This document shows positions 34,416 through 44,887 of a stretch of 57,587 nt of DNA, piece by piece (position 1 is the first letter of the stretch; the number at the start of each line of letters is the position of its first letter). The DNA lies in NCBI GenBank assembly GCA_030527425.1, contig JAUNAV010000003.1:1-57587 (forward strand). The letters are read 5' to 3'. The position numbers and the translations under genes were made by a program. Below the pieces are notes generated by a model. That model did not search any database. It saw only the letters and a list, made by a program, of their open reading frames with translations, and was not told where the DNA came from. This DNA comes from Tissierellia bacterium (GTDB taxonomy: Bacteria; Bacillota; Clostridia; Tissierellales; Peptoniphilaceae).

Positions 34416-35249
34416 ATGCCTATAAGAAAATATAAACCTACCTCAAATGGTGTACGTGGCATGAGTGTTTCCACATTTGAGGAAATCACTAAGAAAAAGC
34501 CAGAAAAATCACTTACTACTGAACTTAAACAAACAGGTGGTAGAAATAATACTGGTAGAATAACTGCTCGTCACAGAGGTGGAGCTGTAAAAAGAAGATA
34601 TAGAATAATTGATTTTAAAAGAACTAAAGATGGTATTCCAGCAACTGTAAAAGCTATTGAATATGATCCAAATAGAAGTGCTAATATAGCTCTTATTGCA
34701 TATAGAGATGGTAAAAAATCATATATCATAGCTCCAAAAGGACTTCATGTTGGTGATGTAATTGAAAGCGGACAAGAAGCTGATATTAAACCAGGAAATG
34801 CTCTTGAGTTAAAAGATATTCCAGTTGGTACAACAATTCATAATATTGAATTAGTAGCTGGAAAGGGAGCTATTCTTGCAAGAAGCGCTGGATGTGAAGC
34901 TCAATTAATGGCTAAAGAAGGAAGATTTGCTACAATCAAATTACCTTCAGGTGAAATGAGATTAATTCATAATAATTGTAGAGCTACTATTGGTTCTGTT
35001 GGAAATAGTGAACACGAACTTATTACTGTTGGTAAAGCAGGTAAGAGCAGATACAAAGGTAAAAGACCACATGTAAGAGGATCTGCGATGAATCCGGTTG
35101 ACCATCCACATGGTGGTGGTGAAGGTAGAGCACCAATTGGTAGACCAGCTCCTTCTACACCTTGGGGTAAACCAGCACTAGGACTTAAGACAAGAAAAAA
35201 GAAAAACAAATCTTCTAAATATATCATAAGAAGAAGAAATGAGAAATAG
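34416..35249 (+). CDS. rplB: 50S ribosomal protein L2
   Basis: 277 residues, with [19 protein letters not shown] and the highly conserved [14 protein letters not shown] carrying the functionally important His. RBS AGAGGAGG. Normal full length. Confidence 0.98.
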   Translation: MPIRKYKPTSNGVRGMSVSTFEEITKKKPEKSLTTELKQTGGRNNTGRITARHRGGAVKRRYRIIDFKRTKDGIPATVKAIEYDPNRSANIALIAYRDGKKSYIIAPKGLHVGDVIESGQEADIKPGNALELKDIPVGTTIHNIELVAGKGAILARSAGCEAQLMAKEGRFATIKLPSGEMRLIHNNCRATIGSVGNSEHELITVGKAGKSRYKGKRPHVRGSAMNPVDHPHGGGEGRAPIGRPAPSTPWGKPALGLKTRKKKNKSSKYIIRRRNEK

Positions 35250-35258
35250 GAGGATTTA

Positions 35259-35546
35259 ATGGCTAGATCTGTTAAAAAAGGACCTTTCTGCGACGATCAT
35301 CTAATGAAAAAAATCGTAGAATTAAACGAATCAAATAGCAAAAAGGTAGTTAAAACCTGGTCAAGACGTTCTACAATATTTCCAGAATTTGTAGAACACA
35401 CAATTGCTGTTCACGATGGAAGAAAACATGTACCAATCTACATTACAGAAGATATGGTTGGTCACAAATTAGGCGAATTTGTACCTACAAGAACATTTAA
35501 AGGTCACGCCAAATCAAAGTCTGAAAAGACAAGTAAGTTAAGATAG
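35259..35546 (+). CDS. rpsS: 30S ribosomal protein S19
   Basis: 95 residues, [18 protein letters not shown] at the N-terminus and the [14 protein letters not shown] motif. Contacts 16S rRNA with S13 in the head. RBS TAGGAGG. Confidence 0.98.
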   Translation: MARSVKKGPFCDDHLMKKIVELNESNSKKVVKTWSRRSTIFPEFVEHTIAVHDGRKHVPIYITEDMVGHKLGEFVPTRTFKGHAKSKSEKTSKLR

Positions 35547-35555
35547 GAGAGTAAC

Positions 35556-35903
35556 ATGGAAGTTAATGCAATAGCAAAATATGTACGTATATCTCCTCTT
35601 AAAGTAGGCTATATTTGTAGAGAAATCAGAGGCAAACAAGTAGATGAAGCTTTGACAATCTTAAGATTTACTAATAAAAAAGGCGCAAGACTACTTGAAG
35701 ACGTTCTAAAAAGCGCAATAGCAAATGCAGAAAATAATAATGGATTACAAAGAGAAAACTTATTTGTAAAGCATGCTTATGCTAACAATGCTCCTACTAT
35801 GAAAAGATGGAGACCTAAAGCTAAAGGTGCTGCTTATCCAATATTAAAAAGATCAAGTCACATTGGCGTTGTTGTAGCTGAAATAGAAAACGAGGAGGAG
35901 TAG
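35556..35903 (+). CDS. rplV: 50S ribosomal protein L22
   Basis: 115 residues with [20 protein letters not shown] and the hairpin segment [18 protein letters not shown] that lines the exit tunnel and is a site of macrolide-resistance changes in other species; no unusual insertion seen. Confidence 0.98.
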   Translation: MEVNAIAKYVRISPLKVGYICREIRGKQVDEALTILRFTNKKGARLLEDVLKSAIANAENNNGLQRENLFVKHAYANNAPTMKRWRPKAKGAAYPILKRSSHIGVVVAEIENEEE

Positions 35904-35904
35904 A

Positions 35905-36645
35905 ATGGGTCAAAAAGTAAATCCTAAAGGCATTAGAGTTGGAGTTATCAGAGATTGGGACTCTAAGTGGTTTGCCGACAAAAAAGATTTCGGTGACTTA
36001 TTAGTTGAAGATCACAAAATCAGAAAATTAATCAAAAAAGAGGTATACGAAGCAGGTATCTCAGATATTGAAATAGAAAGAGCTGTAAATAATCTTAAAA
36101 TTTCTATCTACACCTCAAAACCAGGAATGGTTATTGGTAAAGGCGGTTCTGGAGTTGAAGAACTTAAGAAAAAGATCGAAAAAATTTCAGAAGGTAAAAG
36201 AGTAATCATAAATGTAGAAGAAATTAAATTCCAAGACTTAAATGCTCAATTAGTAGCTGAAAATATTGCTCGTCAGCTTGAAAACCGTATAACTTTTAGA
36301 CGCGCTATGAAACAATCAATTCAAAGAACAATGCGTCAAGGAGCTAAAGGTATTAAAACTGCAGTCTCAGGAAGACTTGGCGGTGCTGATATGGCAAGAA
36401 CAGAACAATACAGCGAAGGAACAATTCCTCTTCAAACTTTAAGAGCAAATGTAGATTATGGATTTGCTGAAGCTGATACACAATATGGTAAAATCGGATG
36501 TAAAGTTTGGATCTACAAAGGAGAAGTTCTTCCAGGCGAAAAAGCTCAAAGAGAACCAAAAGTTAAAGCTAATAGAAAAAATAATAAGAAGAGAAATAAC
36601 AGAAGAAACAATAGACGTTCCAATAAAAGGAAAAATGAGAATTAA
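35905..36645 (+). CDS. rpsC: 30S ribosomal protein S3
   Basis: 246 residues. KH motif [16 protein letters not shown] and [13 protein letters not shown] are present. The C-terminal tail is extended and extremely Lys/Arg/Asn-rich ([20 protein letters not shown]), longer than in Bacillus. It overlaps nothing; RBS GGAGGAG within the rplV end. Confidence 0.98.
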   Translation: MGQKVNPKGIRVGVIRDWDSKWFADKKDFGDLLVEDHKIRKLIKKEVYEAGISDIEIERAVNNLKISIYTSKPGMVIGKGGSGVEELKKKIEKISEGKRVIINVEEIKFQDLNAQLVAENIARQLENRITFRRAMKQSIQRTMRQGAKGIKTAVSGRLGGADMARTEQYSEGTIPLQTLRANVDYGFAEADTQYGKIGCKVWIYKGEVLPGEKAQREPKVKANRKNNKKRNNRRNNRRSNKRKNEN

Positions 36646-36675
36646 TCCTTGAGTTGGAAAGGAGGAATTTAAGAT

Positions 36676-37104
36676 ATGTTAATGCCTAAAAGAGTAAAAT
36701 ATCGTAGACAGCACAGAGGCAGAATGAAAGGTAAAGCTACAAGAGGAAATACTCTTTCATATGGTGAGTATGGACTTCAAGCGCTTGAACCTTGCTGGAT
36801 GACAGCTAATCAAATAGAGGCTGCAAGACGTGCTATGACTAGACACATAAAAAGAGGCGGAAATATTTGGGTTAAAGTATTTCCAGATAAACCAGTTTCA
36901 AAAAAACCGGCAGAAGTTAGAATGGGTTCTGGTAAAGGTGCTCCAGAATATTGGGTTTGCGTTGTTAAACCTGGTAGAATAGTATTCGAAATGAGTGGTG
37001 TAGCTGAAGATGTAGCTCGTGAAGCTATGAGACTTGCAGCTCAAAAACTTCCAGTTAAAACTAAATTCGTTAAAAGACTTGAAGCCGGAGAGGAGGAAGC
37101 TTAA
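36676..37104 (+). CDS. rplP: 50S ribosomal protein L16
   Basis: 142 residues, [17 protein letters not shown] and [14 protein letters not shown]. The RBS GGAAAGGAGG lies upstream. The stop overlaps the rpmC start. Confidence 0.98.
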   Translation: MLMPKRVKYRRQHRGRMKGKATRGNTLSYGEYGLQALEPCWMTANQIEAARRAMTRHIKRGGNIWVKVFPDKPVSKKPAEVRMGSGKGAPEYWVCVVKPGRIVFEMSGVAEDVAREAMRLAAQKLPVKTKFVKRLEAGEEEA

Positions 37105-37310
37105 TGAAGATTTCAGAAATTCGTAGTTTAAATGACAATGATCTAAACAAGAAGTTATCTGACTTACAAGCTGAACTTTTCAATCTTCGTTTCCAATCTG
37201 CTACAGGTCAATTAGAAAATCCTGCTGCTATAGGAAATTGTAAGAGAGACATAGCTCGCTTCAAGACAATAATTACAGAAAGAAAGCTCGGAATAAACAA
37301 GGAGGCTTAA
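37104..37310 (+). CDS. rpmC: 50S ribosomal protein L29
   Basis: 68 residues with [17 protein letters not shown], the conserved helix-loop of L29. TAATG overlap with rplP. Confidence 0.98.
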   Translation: MKISEIRSLNDNDLNKKLSDLQAELFNLRFQSATGQLENPAAIGNCKRDIARFKTIITERKLGINKEA

Positions 37311-37314
37311 CTTC

Positions 37315-37569
37315 ATGGAAAGAAATGAAAGAAAAATTGAACAGGGAATAGTCGTATCAGACAGCTGTGATAAAACAATCACCGTGAAAGTTGAGACAAA
37401 AAGACAACATCCTGTTTACAAAAAGAGAATAACAACAAGTAAGAAATTCAAAGCTCATGATGAAAACAACGAGGCAAAAGTTGGTGACAAAGTTGTAATA
37501 ATGGAAACCAGACCTCTATCTAAAACTAAAAGATGGAGACTCGTTCGCATAAGTGAAGCTGCTAAGTAA
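37315..37569 (+). CDS. rpsQ: 30S ribosomal protein S17
   Basis: 84 residues with [18 protein letters not shown] and [25 protein letters not shown] at the end of rpmC. Confidence 0.98.
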   Translation: MERNERKIEQGIVVSDSCDKTITVKVETKRQHPVYKKRITTSKKFKAHDENNEAKVGDKVVIMETRPLSKTKRWRLVRISEAAK

Positions 37570-37597
37570 TTATTCTTAAGACGAAAAGGAGAGTATT

Positions 37598-37966
37598 ATG
37601 ATTCAACAAGAAAGTCGAATGAGAGTAGCAGATAACTCCGGTGCGAGAGAACTTTTAGTAATTAAAGTTTTAGGTGGAACTGGAGTAAGATATGCTAATA
37701 TCGGAGACATAGTAGTATGTACGGTCAAACATGCAACACCCGGTGGAGTTGTAAAGAAAGGTGAAGTTGTTAAAGCTGTTATAGTTAGAACTTCAAGAGG
37801 CGTTAAAAGATCTGATGGATCTTATATAAAATTTGATGATAACGCAGCTGTTATTGTTAAAGATGACAAATCACCAGTTGGTACACGTATATTTGGCCCT
37901 GTAACAAGAGAACTTCGTGGCGAAGGATTCATGAAGATAATTTCTTTGGCACCAGAAGTTTTATAG
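37598..37966 (+). CDS. rplN: 50S ribosomal protein L14
   Basis: 122 residues starting [20 protein letters not shown], the most conserved ribosomal N-terminus of the spc region; ends [23 protein letters not shown]. Confidence 0.98.
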   Translation: MIQQESRMRVADNSGARELLVIKVLGGTGVRYANIGDIVVCTVKHATPGGVVKKGEVVKAVIVRTSRGVKRSDGSYIKFDDNAAVIVKDDKSPVGTRIFGPVTRELRGEGFMKIISLAPEVL

Positions 37967-37975
37967 GAGGATATA

Positions 37976-38284
37976 ATGCATATTAAAAAAGGCGATAAAG
38001 TCCAAGTAATTTCAGGTAAATATAAAGGTGTTACAGGAGAAGTAAAAAGAGCTTTTCCAAAAGAAAACAAGGTAATTGTTGAGGGTGTAAACATCCAAAA
38101 GAAACACAAAAAACCAACACAAATGGGAGAAGAAGGCGGAATTATCGATCAAGAAGGTAAAATCCATGCTTCAAATGTTCTTTTATATTCTGAAGAACTT
38201 AAAAGAGGAGTTAGAACTTCCATTGAGTTTGTAGATGGTAAAAAAGTAAGAGTTTGCAAAAAAACAAACGAGAAATTCGATTAG
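37976..38284 (+). CDS. rplX: 50S ribosomal protein L24
   Basis: 102 residues with a KOW motif, KKGDKVQVISGKYKGVTGEV, then VEGVNIQKKHKKPT. RBS AGGAGGA. Confidence 0.98.
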   Translation: MHIKKGDKVQVISGKYKGVTGEVKRAFPKENKVIVEGVNIQKKHKKPTQMGEEGGIIDQEGKIHASNVLLYSEELKRGVRTSIEFVDGKKVRVCKKTNEKFD

Positions 38285-38304
38285 ATCCAAGGAAGGAATA
38301 GAAA

Positions 38305-38850
38305 ATGGAAAGTAGATTATTTGAAAAATATAAAAATGAAGTCATATCCAATCTTATGGATCAATTCGGTTATGAAAATGTAATGCAAGTTCCAAAACTT
38401 GAAAAGATCTCAGTTAATGTAGGACTTGGAGAAGCAAAAGACAATCCAAATTTATTAAAATCTGCTAAAAATGAATTAGCACTTATAACCGGTCAGTATC
38501 CGATCGAAACTAAAGCTAAAAAGTCAATTGCAAACTTCAAACTTAGAGAAGGCGATGCAATTGGAGCTAAAGTTACTTTAAGAGGAAAGAAAATGTATGA
38601 CTTCTTTGATAAATTAGTTTCTATATCACTTCCACGTGTAAGAGACTTTAGAGGAGTTAATCCTAACTCTTTTGATGGAAGAGGTAATTATTCTTTAGGT
38701 ATTAAAGAACAATTAATCTTTCCTGAAATAGAATATGATGATGTTGACTTCATGCACGGTTTTGATATAACAATTGTTACAACAGCACAAACCGACGAAG
38801 AAGCAAAAGCATTCTTAAAATTAATGGGAATGCCATTTAGAAAAAATTAA
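38305..38850 (+). CDS. rplE: 50S ribosomal protein L5
   Basis: 181 residues with [17 protein letters not shown] and [17 protein letters not shown]. Binds 5S rRNA. RBS AAGGAAGGA. Confidence 0.98.
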   Translation: MESRLFEKYKNEVISNLMDQFGYENVMQVPKLEKISVNVGLGEAKDNPNLLKSAKNELALITGQYPIETKAKKSIANFKLREGDAIGAKVTLRGKKMYDFFDKLVSISLPRVRDFRGVNPNSFDGRGNYSLGIKEQLIFPEIEYDDVDFMHGFDITIVTTAQTDEEAKAFLKLMGMPFRKN

Positions 38851-38859
38851 GGAGAAATA

Positions 38860-39045
38860 ATGGCAAAGAAATCACTAATTGCTAAGCAAAAAAGAAAAGC
38901 AAAATTCAGCACTAGAGAATATAGTAGATGCAAGATTTGCGGCAGACCTCATGGTTACTTAAGAAAATATGGAATTTGCCGTATTTGCTTTAGAGAACTT
39001 GCAAACAAAGGTGAAATTCCAGGAGTTAAAAAAGCTAGCTGGTAA
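38860..39045 (+). CDS. rpsN: 30S ribosomal protein S14, zinc-binding type Z
   Basis: 61 residues: short form with [20 protein letters not shown] supplying two CxxC zinc ligands. S14 keeps its zinc site in this organism, whereas S4 and S18 lack theirs. Confidence 0.98.
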   Translation: MAKKSLIAKQKRKAKFSTREYSRCKICGRPHGYLRKYGICRICFRELANKGEIPGVKKASW

Positions 39046-39063
39046 TTATAAGGAGGCACTATT

Positions 39064-39459
39064 ATGATGACAGATCCAATTGCGGATATGCTAACAAGAA
39101 TAAGAAATGGAAATAAAGCTAGTCATAAACAAGTTGAAATTCCATCATCAAATGAGAAAAAAGCTATTGCTCAAATCCTTCTAGATGAAGGCTATATTAC
39201 AGGTTTTAATGTAGTTGAGGATAATAAGCAAGGCATTCTCACAGTTGATTTAAAATATACTGAAAATGGCGAAAAGGTCATTTCTGGACTTAGAAAAATC
39301 TCAAAACCAGGACTTAGAGTATATGTAAAAGCAAATGAAGTACCAAGAGTCTTAGGTGGATTGGGAATTGCTATTATTTCAACATCTAAAGGACTTCTAA
39401 CTGACAAAAAAGCAAGAGAGCTAAATGTCGGTGGAGAAGTTATCTGCTATGTATGGTAA
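39064..39459 (+). CDS. rpsH: 30S ribosomal protein S8
   Basis: 131 residues, [18 protein letters not shown] and [18 protein letters not shown]. In E. coli S8 represses the spc operon; no obvious target hairpin was noted here. ATG 39064 follows AAGGAGG; an ATG 3 bases later is equally usable. Confidence 0.97.
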   Translation: MMTDPIADMLTRIRNGNKASHKQVEIPSSNEKKAIAQILLDEGYITGFNVVEDNKQGILTVDLKYTENGEKVISGLRKISKPGLRVYVKANEVPRVLGGLGIAIISTSKGLLTDKKARELNVGGEVICYVW

Positions 39460-39469
39460 GGAGGACTAA

Positions 39470-40006
39470 ATGTCAAGAATAGGCAAAAAAGTTATAGAAA
39501 TCCCTCAAGGCGTTAGCGTAGATGTTAATGATGGCTTAGTTACAGTTAAAGGTCCTAAGGGAGAAGATAAACAACAACTTGATCCCAGATTTGAAGTAAA
39601 ACAAGAAAATAATGAACTTACAATAATATGTCCTTCAAATTCTAAAAAAGACAATGCATTCCATGGACTATATAGATCATTAGTTTATAATATGGTTGAA
39701 GGTGTAGTTAATGGTTATCAAAAAGTCTTAAAAATTGAAGGAACTGGATATAGAGCAAATAAACAAGGTAAAAAACTTGTTATGAACTTAGGTTTCTCAC
39801 ATAATGTTGAGATGACTGATCCAGAGGGAATAGAAACAGAAACTCCCGATGATAGAACAATTATTGTTAAAGGTATTAATAAACAACTAGTCGGAGGATA
39901 TGCTGCTAAGATTAGAGACTGGAGAAAACCGGAACCTTATAAAGGAAAGGGAATTAAATACGAAGGTGAGCATATCAGAAGAAAAGTTGGAAAGACAGGT
40001 AAGTAG
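39470..40006 (+). CDS. rplF: 50S ribosomal protein L6
   Basis: 178 residues, MSRIGKKVIEIPQGV and KGKGIKYEGEHIRRKVGKTG. RBS AAGGAGG. Confidence 0.98.
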   Translation: MSRIGKKVIEIPQGVSVDVNDGLVTVKGPKGEDKQQLDPRFEVKQENNELTIICPSNSKKDNAFHGLYRSLVYNMVEGVVNGYQKVLKIEGTGYRANKQGKKLVMNLGFSHNVEMTDPEGIETETPDDRTIIVKGINKQLVGGYAAKIRDWRKPEPYKGKGIKYEGEHIRRKVGKTGK

Positions 40007-40015
40007 GAGGAAACC

Positions 40016-40381
40016 ATGGCAAAAAAGACTAAAAGAGAGAGTTTAAGAACTCGTAAATTAAGAGTTAGAAATAAAATAAGCGGTTCTTCCCAAAGACCAA
40101 GACTTGCAGTCTATAAATCAAACTCCAATATTTATGCTCAACTTATTGATGACATAAATGCTAAAACTTTAGTTTCAGCTAATACCTTGCAAAAAGAGGT
40201 AAGTGAAGGACTTGAAAATTGTTCAAATATTGAGGCTGCTAAAAAAGTTGGAGAAGTTATCTCTAAAAAAGCAGTTGAAGCTGGAATAAGTGAAGTTGTA
40301 TTTGACAGAAGTGGTTATAAATACCATGGAAAAGTTAAAGCACTTGCAGAAGCTGCAAGAGAAGGCGGACTTAAGTTTTAA
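40016..40381 (+). CDS. rplR: 50S ribosomal protein L18
   Basis: 121 residues with [20 protein letters not shown] and [19 protein letters not shown]. Binds 5S rRNA with L5. RBS TAGGAGG. Confidence 0.98.
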   Translation: MAKKTKRESLRTRKLRVRNKISGSSQRPRLAVYKSNSNIYAQLIDDINAKTLVSANTLQKEVSEGLENCSNIEAAKKVGEVISKKAVEAGISEVVFDRSGYKYHGKVKALAEAAREGGLKF

Positions 40382-40396
40382 CAAGGGGAGTGAAAA

Positions 40397-40903
40397 ATGT
40401 ATTTATTAAAAAATGAAGTAAATAAACTCAATCTAGAAGATAGAGTTGTAAATATATCAAGAGTTGCTAAAACTGTAAAAGGTGGACGTAACATGAGATT
40501 TTCTGCTCTCGTTGTAGTGGGAGATGGAAATGGACATGTTGGTATTGGAACCGGCAAGGCAGCTGAGGTACCTGAAGCTATTAGAAAAGGTGGAGAAGAT
40601 GCTAGAAAGCATATGGTAAAAGTACCAATGGTTAAAACAACTATTCCACATAGAATTCATGGTAATTTCGGCGCAGGAAGAGTATTATTAATGCCAGCTG
40701 CAGAAGGTACTGGAATTATAGCTGGTGGTCCTGTTCGTGCTATTTGCGAACTTGCAGGATATAAAGATGTTAGAGCTAAAAATCTAGGTTCAAACAATCC
40801 TATAAATATCGTAAGAGCTTGCATGGACGGTTTTGCTAACATGAAAACTGTTGAAGAAGTTGCTAAACTACGTGGTAAAACAGTTGAAGAAATTCTTGGT
40901 TAA
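40397..40903 (+). CDS. rpsE: 30S ribosomal protein S5
   Basis: 168 residues with the dsRBD-like N-domain ([20 protein letters not shown]) and [18 protein letters not shown]. The RBS AGGGGAG is slightly unusual but well placed. Confidence 0.98.
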   Translation: MYLLKNEVNKLNLEDRVVNISRVAKTVKGGRNMRFSALVVVGDGNGHVGIGTGKAAEVPEAIRKGGEDARKHMVKVPMVKTTIPHRIHGNFGAGRVLLMPAAEGTGIIAGGPVRAICELAGYKDVRAKNLGSNNPINIVRACMDGFANMKTVEEVAKLRGKTVEEILG

Positions 40904-40913
40904 GGAGAGTTAG

Positions 40914-41096
40914 ATGGCAAAACTTGAAATAACACTAAAAAAATCTTTAATTGGCAGAAATGAAAAACAAAAACAGACTGCTAAAGCTTTGGGACTTACA
41001 AAACCTAATCATGTAGTCGTTAAAGATGACAATAAGGCTATTAGAGGCATGATAAATAAAATTGGCTTCATGCTCGATGTCAAGGAATTGGACTAG
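40914..41096 (+). CDS. rpmD: 50S ribosomal protein L30
   Basis: 60 residues with [20 protein letters not shown] and [12 protein letters not shown]. Short bacterial form. Confidence 0.97.
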   Translation: MAKLEITLKKSLIGRNEKQKQTAKALGLTKPNHVVVKDDNKAIRGMINKIGFMLDVKELD

Positions 41097-41106
41097 GAGG
41101 TAACCA

Positions 41107-41550
41107 ATGAAGCTTCACGATTTAAGACCTGAAGAAAAACTTAGAAAGAAAAAAAGAGTAGGTAGAGGACATGGTTCAGGAAAGGGTAAAACTTCTGGAC
41201 GTGGACAAGATGGACAAAACTCAAGAAGTGGTGGCGGAGTTAGAGTAGGCTTTGAAGGTGGACAAATGCCACTTTTCAGAAGAATCCCTAAAAGAGGATT
41301 TACAAATAACTTCAAAAAACAATATGAAGTATTAAATGTTTCAGATCTTAACAGATTCGAAGATGGAACTGAAGTAACTCCAGAATTACTTTTTGAGCAA
41401 AAAATATTAAATAAAAATAAAGCAAAAGACGGTGTTAAAATCTTAGGTGATGGAGAATTAACTAAGAAATTAACAGTAAAAGCTAATAAATTCACCAAAT
41501 CAGCAGAAGAAAAAATTACAGCCCAAGGGGGAAAGGCTGAGGTGATCTGA
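41107..41550 (+). CDS. rplO: 50S ribosomal protein L15
   Basis: 147 residues, [20 protein letters not shown] and the Gly-rich [18 protein letters not shown]. Stop overlaps the secY start. Confidence 0.98.
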   Translation: MKLHDLRPEEKLRKKKRVGRGHGSGKGKTSGRGQDGQNSRSGGGVRVGFEGGQMPLFRRIPKRGFTNNFKKQYEVLNVSDLNRFEDGTEVTPELLFEQKILNKNKAKDGVKILGDGELTKKLTVKANKFTKSAEEKITAQGGKAEVI

Positions 41551-42821
41551 TGTTTCGCACTCTAAAGGATGCATGGAAGATCGAAGAGATTAGAAGAAAG
41601 ATCATCTTCACTTTTTTCATGCTTCTTGTTTATAGACTCGGAAACAATATTCCAATTCCTTTTATAGATGCTGATGCTTTAAGAAGTGCATATGAAGGAA
41701 TGGAAGGTACACTTGTTGATTATTTAAATATGTTGACAGGTGGCGGTTTATCATCATTAAGTTTGTTTGCTTTGGGTGTACAACCATATATTACAGCCTC
41801 AATTGTAATGCAACTGATGACAGTTGCTATACCGAGACTTGAGGAGTTAACAAAAGAGGGCGAACAAGGTAGAAAACAAATCCAAAAATACACTAGATAT
41901 GTGACAATATTTTTGGCAATCTTTCAAGCCATTGCTATAACAAATGGTCTTTTCGGATCAGCTCTTTCTCAAGCTACAGGTTTTGAGAAGGTAGTAATGA
42001 ATATATGTCTAATAGCAGGCAGTATGTTCTTAACTTGGATGGGTGAAACTATAACAGATAAAGGTGTAGGTAATGGTGTATCAGTTATTATCTTTTTAGG
42101 TATTGTAGCTAATGTTCCACATACTTTATCTACATGGAAGACTGGATTACACTATGATACAGTCAGTGTGTTATCAATAATAATTATGGTAGTTATAGTT
42201 CTTTTAATTGTCCTTGCAGTAGTAATACTTACTCAAGGAGAAAGAAGAATACCAATCCAATATGCAAAAAGAGTTGTCGGAAGAAAGATGTATGGCGGAA
42301 AAAGTACTCATATTCCCGTAAAAGTAAATATGAGTGGTGTAATGCCAATAATCTTTGCATCAGCAGTTCTTGCAATTCCATCAACAATAGCTTTATTTGT
42401 AGGCGGCAGCAAGAGTAATTTAGTTCAAGGATTACTTGGAGATGGAGCATTAGGAACAGCTATTTACTTGATAATTCAATCATTGTTGATTATTGTATTT
42501 GCATATTTCTATAATCAAATTCAATTTAACACAGTTGAATATGCGAAAAATCTTCAACAATATGGCGGATTTATTCCAGGCATAAGACCCGGTAGACCCA
42601 CAAGTGAGTATTTGCAGAGAGTATCATCAAGAATTACTTTCATCGGAGCAATTGGTCTTGCAATACTTACAGCAGTACCAACAATCGCATCATCGATACT
42701 AGGACTTAAACTTTCTTTTGGAGGAAGTTCTGTTATAATTGTTGTCGGTGTTATTCTTGAGACTTTAAAGCAGATTGAAGCAATGACTACAATGAAACAT
42801 TATAAAGGCTTTTTAAAATAG
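41550..42821 (+). CDS. secY: Preprotein translocase subunit SecY
   Basis: A 423-residue, ten-helix channel of the Sec translocon. Motifs: YRLGNNIPIPFIDADAL, GVQPYITASIVMQLM, ERRIPIQYAKR and GFIPGIRPGRPTSEYL. TGATG overlap couples it to rplO. Essential for export of the lipoproteins and carboxypeptidase encoded elsewhere in the window. Confidence 0.98.
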   Translation: MFRTLKDAWKIEEIRRKIIFTFFMLLVYRLGNNIPIPFIDADALRSAYEGMEGTLVDYLNMLTGGGLSSLSLFALGVQPYITASIVMQLMTVAIPRLEELTKEGEQGRKQIQKYTRYVTIFLAIFQAIAITNGLFGSALSQATGFEKVVMNICLIAGSMFLTWMGETITDKGVGNGVSVIIFLGIVANVPHTLSTWKTGLHYDTVSVLSIIIMVVIVLLIVLAVVILTQGERRIPIQYAKRVVGRKMYGGKSTHIPVKVNMSGVMPIIFASAVLAIPSTIALFVGGSKSNLVQGLLGDGALGTAIYLIIQSLLIIVFAYFYNQIQFNTVEYAKNLQQYGGFIPGIRPGRPTSEYLQRVSSRITFIGAIGLAILTAVPTIASSILGLKLSFGGSSVIIVVGVILETLKQIEAMTTMKHYKGFLK

Positions 42822-42831
42822 GTAGGTATAA

Positions 42832-43470
42832 ATGAAATTGATATTACTAGGCCCACCGGGTGCAGGTAAGGGTACTCAAGCAGAGAAGTTAACTAAAAAG
42901 TTAAATGCACATCATATTTCAACTGGAGATATTTTCAGATATAATATTAAAAATGAAACTGAACTAGGAAAGAAAGCTAAAGAATATATAGATAGCGGAA
43001 AATTGGTACCAGATGAGCTTACAATTGATCTTGTTTGGGATAAACTAGATTCTTATAATAAAGATGAAAATATAATTTTAGACGGATTTCCTAGAAATCT
43101 TAACCAAGCTGAAGCACTCGATAAAGGTCTAAAAGAAAGAAATGACAAGATTGATGTGGTCATAAATATTAATGTTGATGATCAGATTCTTATAGATAGA
43201 ATAGCAGGACGTCGCGTGTGTACAAACTGCGGTAAAACTTTCCACATTACTCAAAATCCACCAAAGGTTGAAGGAGTTTGTGATAATTGTGGTTCACAGC
43301 TTATCCAAAGAGATGATGACAAGGAAGAGACGGTTTTAAATAGAATTAAGGTCTATAACGATCAAACTGCCGTTTTAATTGATTATTATCGTAAAAAAGG
43401 TATATTAGCTACTATTGATGGAGCTAAAAAACCAGAAGATGTATTTAAGGATATAACAGAGAGTTTATAG
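42832..43470 (+). CDS. adk: Adenylate kinase with zinc-binding lid
   Basis: 212 residues. P-loop GPPGAGKGTQA near the N-terminus, DGFPRN, and a LID domain with CTNCGKTFHITQ and CDNCGSQL, four Cys that bind zinc as in Gram-positive Adk. Interconverts ATP, ADP and AMP. It follows secY as in most Firmicutes, but the usual next gene, map, is missing. Confidence 0.97.
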   Translation: MKLILLGPPGAGKGTQAEKLTKKLNAHHISTGDIFRYNIKNETELGKKAKEYIDSGKLVPDELTIDLVWDKLDSYNKDENIILDGFPRNLNQAEALDKGLKERNDKIDVVININVDDQILIDRIAGRRVCTNCGKTFHITQNPPKVEGVCDNCGSQLIQRDDDKEETVLNRIKVYNDQTAVLIDYYRKKGILATIDGAKKPEDVFKDITESL

Positions 43471-43475
43471 CCTAT

Positions 43476-43763
43476 ATGAATTTTAAGAATCTAAACAAAG
43501 GTCAATTCGATTTGATCTGTGGACAACTAGTAAAGTCAAGATGTGGACGAGACAAAGATAGAATCTTCATTATTAAAGAAATTCTAGATGATAATTATGT
43601 CTTGTTGATAGATGGCGATTTAAGAAAACTTGAAAAACCAAAACTTAAAAAAATTAAGCATATAAATAAAATCAATATGGCATTAATCGATTATAAGAAT
43701 TTGAATGATTCACAAATTAGAAAAGCGATAAAAAAATACAAGGAGGATTCTGTCAATGTCTAA
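43476..43763 (+). CDS. KOW-domain RNA-binding protein (L14e/L27e-like)
   Basis: 95 residues. [20 protein letters not shown] and [20 protein letters not shown] match the small KOW-domain proteins found between map and infA in Clostridia. Probably RNA- or ribosome-associated; function is not established. It has no strong RBS and overlaps infA by 8 bp, so the pair are coupled. Confidence 0.88.
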   Translation: MNFKNLNKGQFDLICGQLVKSRCGRDKDRIFIIKEILDDNYVLLIDGDLRKLEKPKLKKIKHINKINMALIDYKNLNDSQIRKAIKKYKEDSVNV

Positions 43764-43974
43764 AAAAGATGCTATAGAAGTACAAGGAACTGTAATTGAG
43801 GCTTTACCTAATACTATTTTTAAGGTACAACTTGATAATGGTCATGAAATACAAGCTCATATCTCAGGAAAGCTAAGAATGAATTATATCAGAATTCTTC
43901 CAGGAGATAAGGTGACTGTTGAGCTTTCACCTTATGATTTATCTCAAGGAAGAATTACTTGGAGAAAGAAATAG
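43756..43974 (+). CDS. infA: Translation initiation factor IF-1
   Basis: 72 residues, a single OB fold: [20 protein letters not shown] and [26 protein letters not shown] precedes the ATG inside the end of the KOW gene. Confidence 0.98.
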   Translation: MSKKDAIEVQGTVIEALPNTIFKVQLDNGHEIQAHISGKLRMNYIRILPGDKVTVELSPYDLSQGRITWRKK

Positions 43975-43983
43975 GAGATAATA

Positions 43984-44097
43984 ATGAAAGTAAGAGCATC
44001 AGTTAAAAAAATGTGTGATAAATGCAAAATTATCAAAAGAAAAGGTAGAGTTATGGTAATTTGCGAAAATCCTAAACATAAACAAAGACAAGGTTAA
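43984..44097 (+). CDS. rpmJ: 50S ribosomal protein L36
   Basis: A 37-residue protein starting [16 protein letters not shown] and ending [10 protein letters not shown]. The zinc ligands CxxC, Cys and His are all present (C+ form). RBS AGGAGA at 43973-43978. It lies between infA and rpsM as in most bacteria. Confidence 0.97.
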   Translation: MKVRASVKKMCDKCKIIKRKGRVMVICENPKHKQRQG

Positions 44098-44107
44098 GGA
44101 GGAATAA

Positions 44108-44452
44108 ATGCCAAGAATTGCTGGTATAGATTTACCTAGAGAAAAACGTGCTGAAATCGGCTTAACATATATTTATGGAGTCGGAAGAAGCCGTGCTAAT
44201 GAAATATTAGAAAAAACAGGAGTTAATCCTGATACAAAAATGAAAGATCTCACTGAAGAAGAACTTGGAAAAATCCGTACAGAACTCGATGATTACCAAA
44301 TAGAAGGAGATCTTAGAAGAGAAGTTTCTTTAAATATCAAAAGACTTAAAGAGATTAATTGCTATAGAGGAATTAGACATAAAAGATCACTTCCAGTAAG
44401 AGGTCAAAATACAAAGAATAATTCAAGAACACGCAAAGGCAAGAAGAAGTAA
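44108..44452 (+). CDS. rpsM: 30S ribosomal protein S13
   Basis: 114 residues, short for S13 but complete: [20 protein letters not shown] at the start, [12 protein letters not shown], and the basic tail [28 protein letters not shown]. Confidence 0.98.
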   Translation: MPRIAGIDLPREKRAEIGLTYIYGVGRSRANEILEKTGVNPDTKMKDLTEEELGKIRTELDDYQIEGDLRREVSLNIKRLKEINCYRGIRHKRSLPVRGQNTKNNSRTRKGKKK

Positions 44453-44469
44453 GCAGAAAGGAGGTTGTT

Positions 44470-44877
44470 ATGGCACAAAAAAAGAGAAAATCTACTAAAA
44501 AGGCAAGATCTAGAAGAAAAGTTAAAAAGAAGGTAGAAAGAGGTCAAGCACATATTTCATCGACCTTTAACAATACCATGGTATCTTTGACAGATATGCA
44601 AGGTAATGTGCTTTCTTGGGCATCAGCAGGTCAATTAGGCTTTAGAGGTTCAAGAAAATCAACTCCATTTGCTGCACAAGAAGCTGCTGAAGAAGCTGCT
44701 AAAAAAGCTATGGAATATGGACTTAAATCTGTTGAGGTTTATGTTAAAGGACCTGGTTCAGGAAGAGAGTCTGCAATTAGAAGCTTACAAGCAGCAGGAC
44801 TTGAAGTTAATATGATTAAAGATGTAACTCCAATTCCTCATAATGGATGTAGACCACCAAAGAGAAGAAGAGTTTAA
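44470..44877 (+). CDS. rpsK: 30S ribosomal protein S11
   Basis: 135 residues with [19 protein letters not shown] and [30 protein letters not shown]. Confidence 0.98.
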   Translation: MAQKKRKSTKKARSRRKVKKKVERGQAHISSTFNNTMVSLTDMQGNVLSWASAGQLGFRGSRKSTPFAAQEAAEEAAKKAMEYGLKSVEVYVKGPGSGRESAIRSLQAAGLEVNMIKDVTPIPHNGCRPPKRRRV

Positions 44878-44887
44878 GGAGGAATAG

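Noticed and set aside
34967-35227. Antisense reading frames within the ribosomal cluster
   Set aside because: They mirror the codon pattern of the real genes, lack RBS and resemble no known protein.
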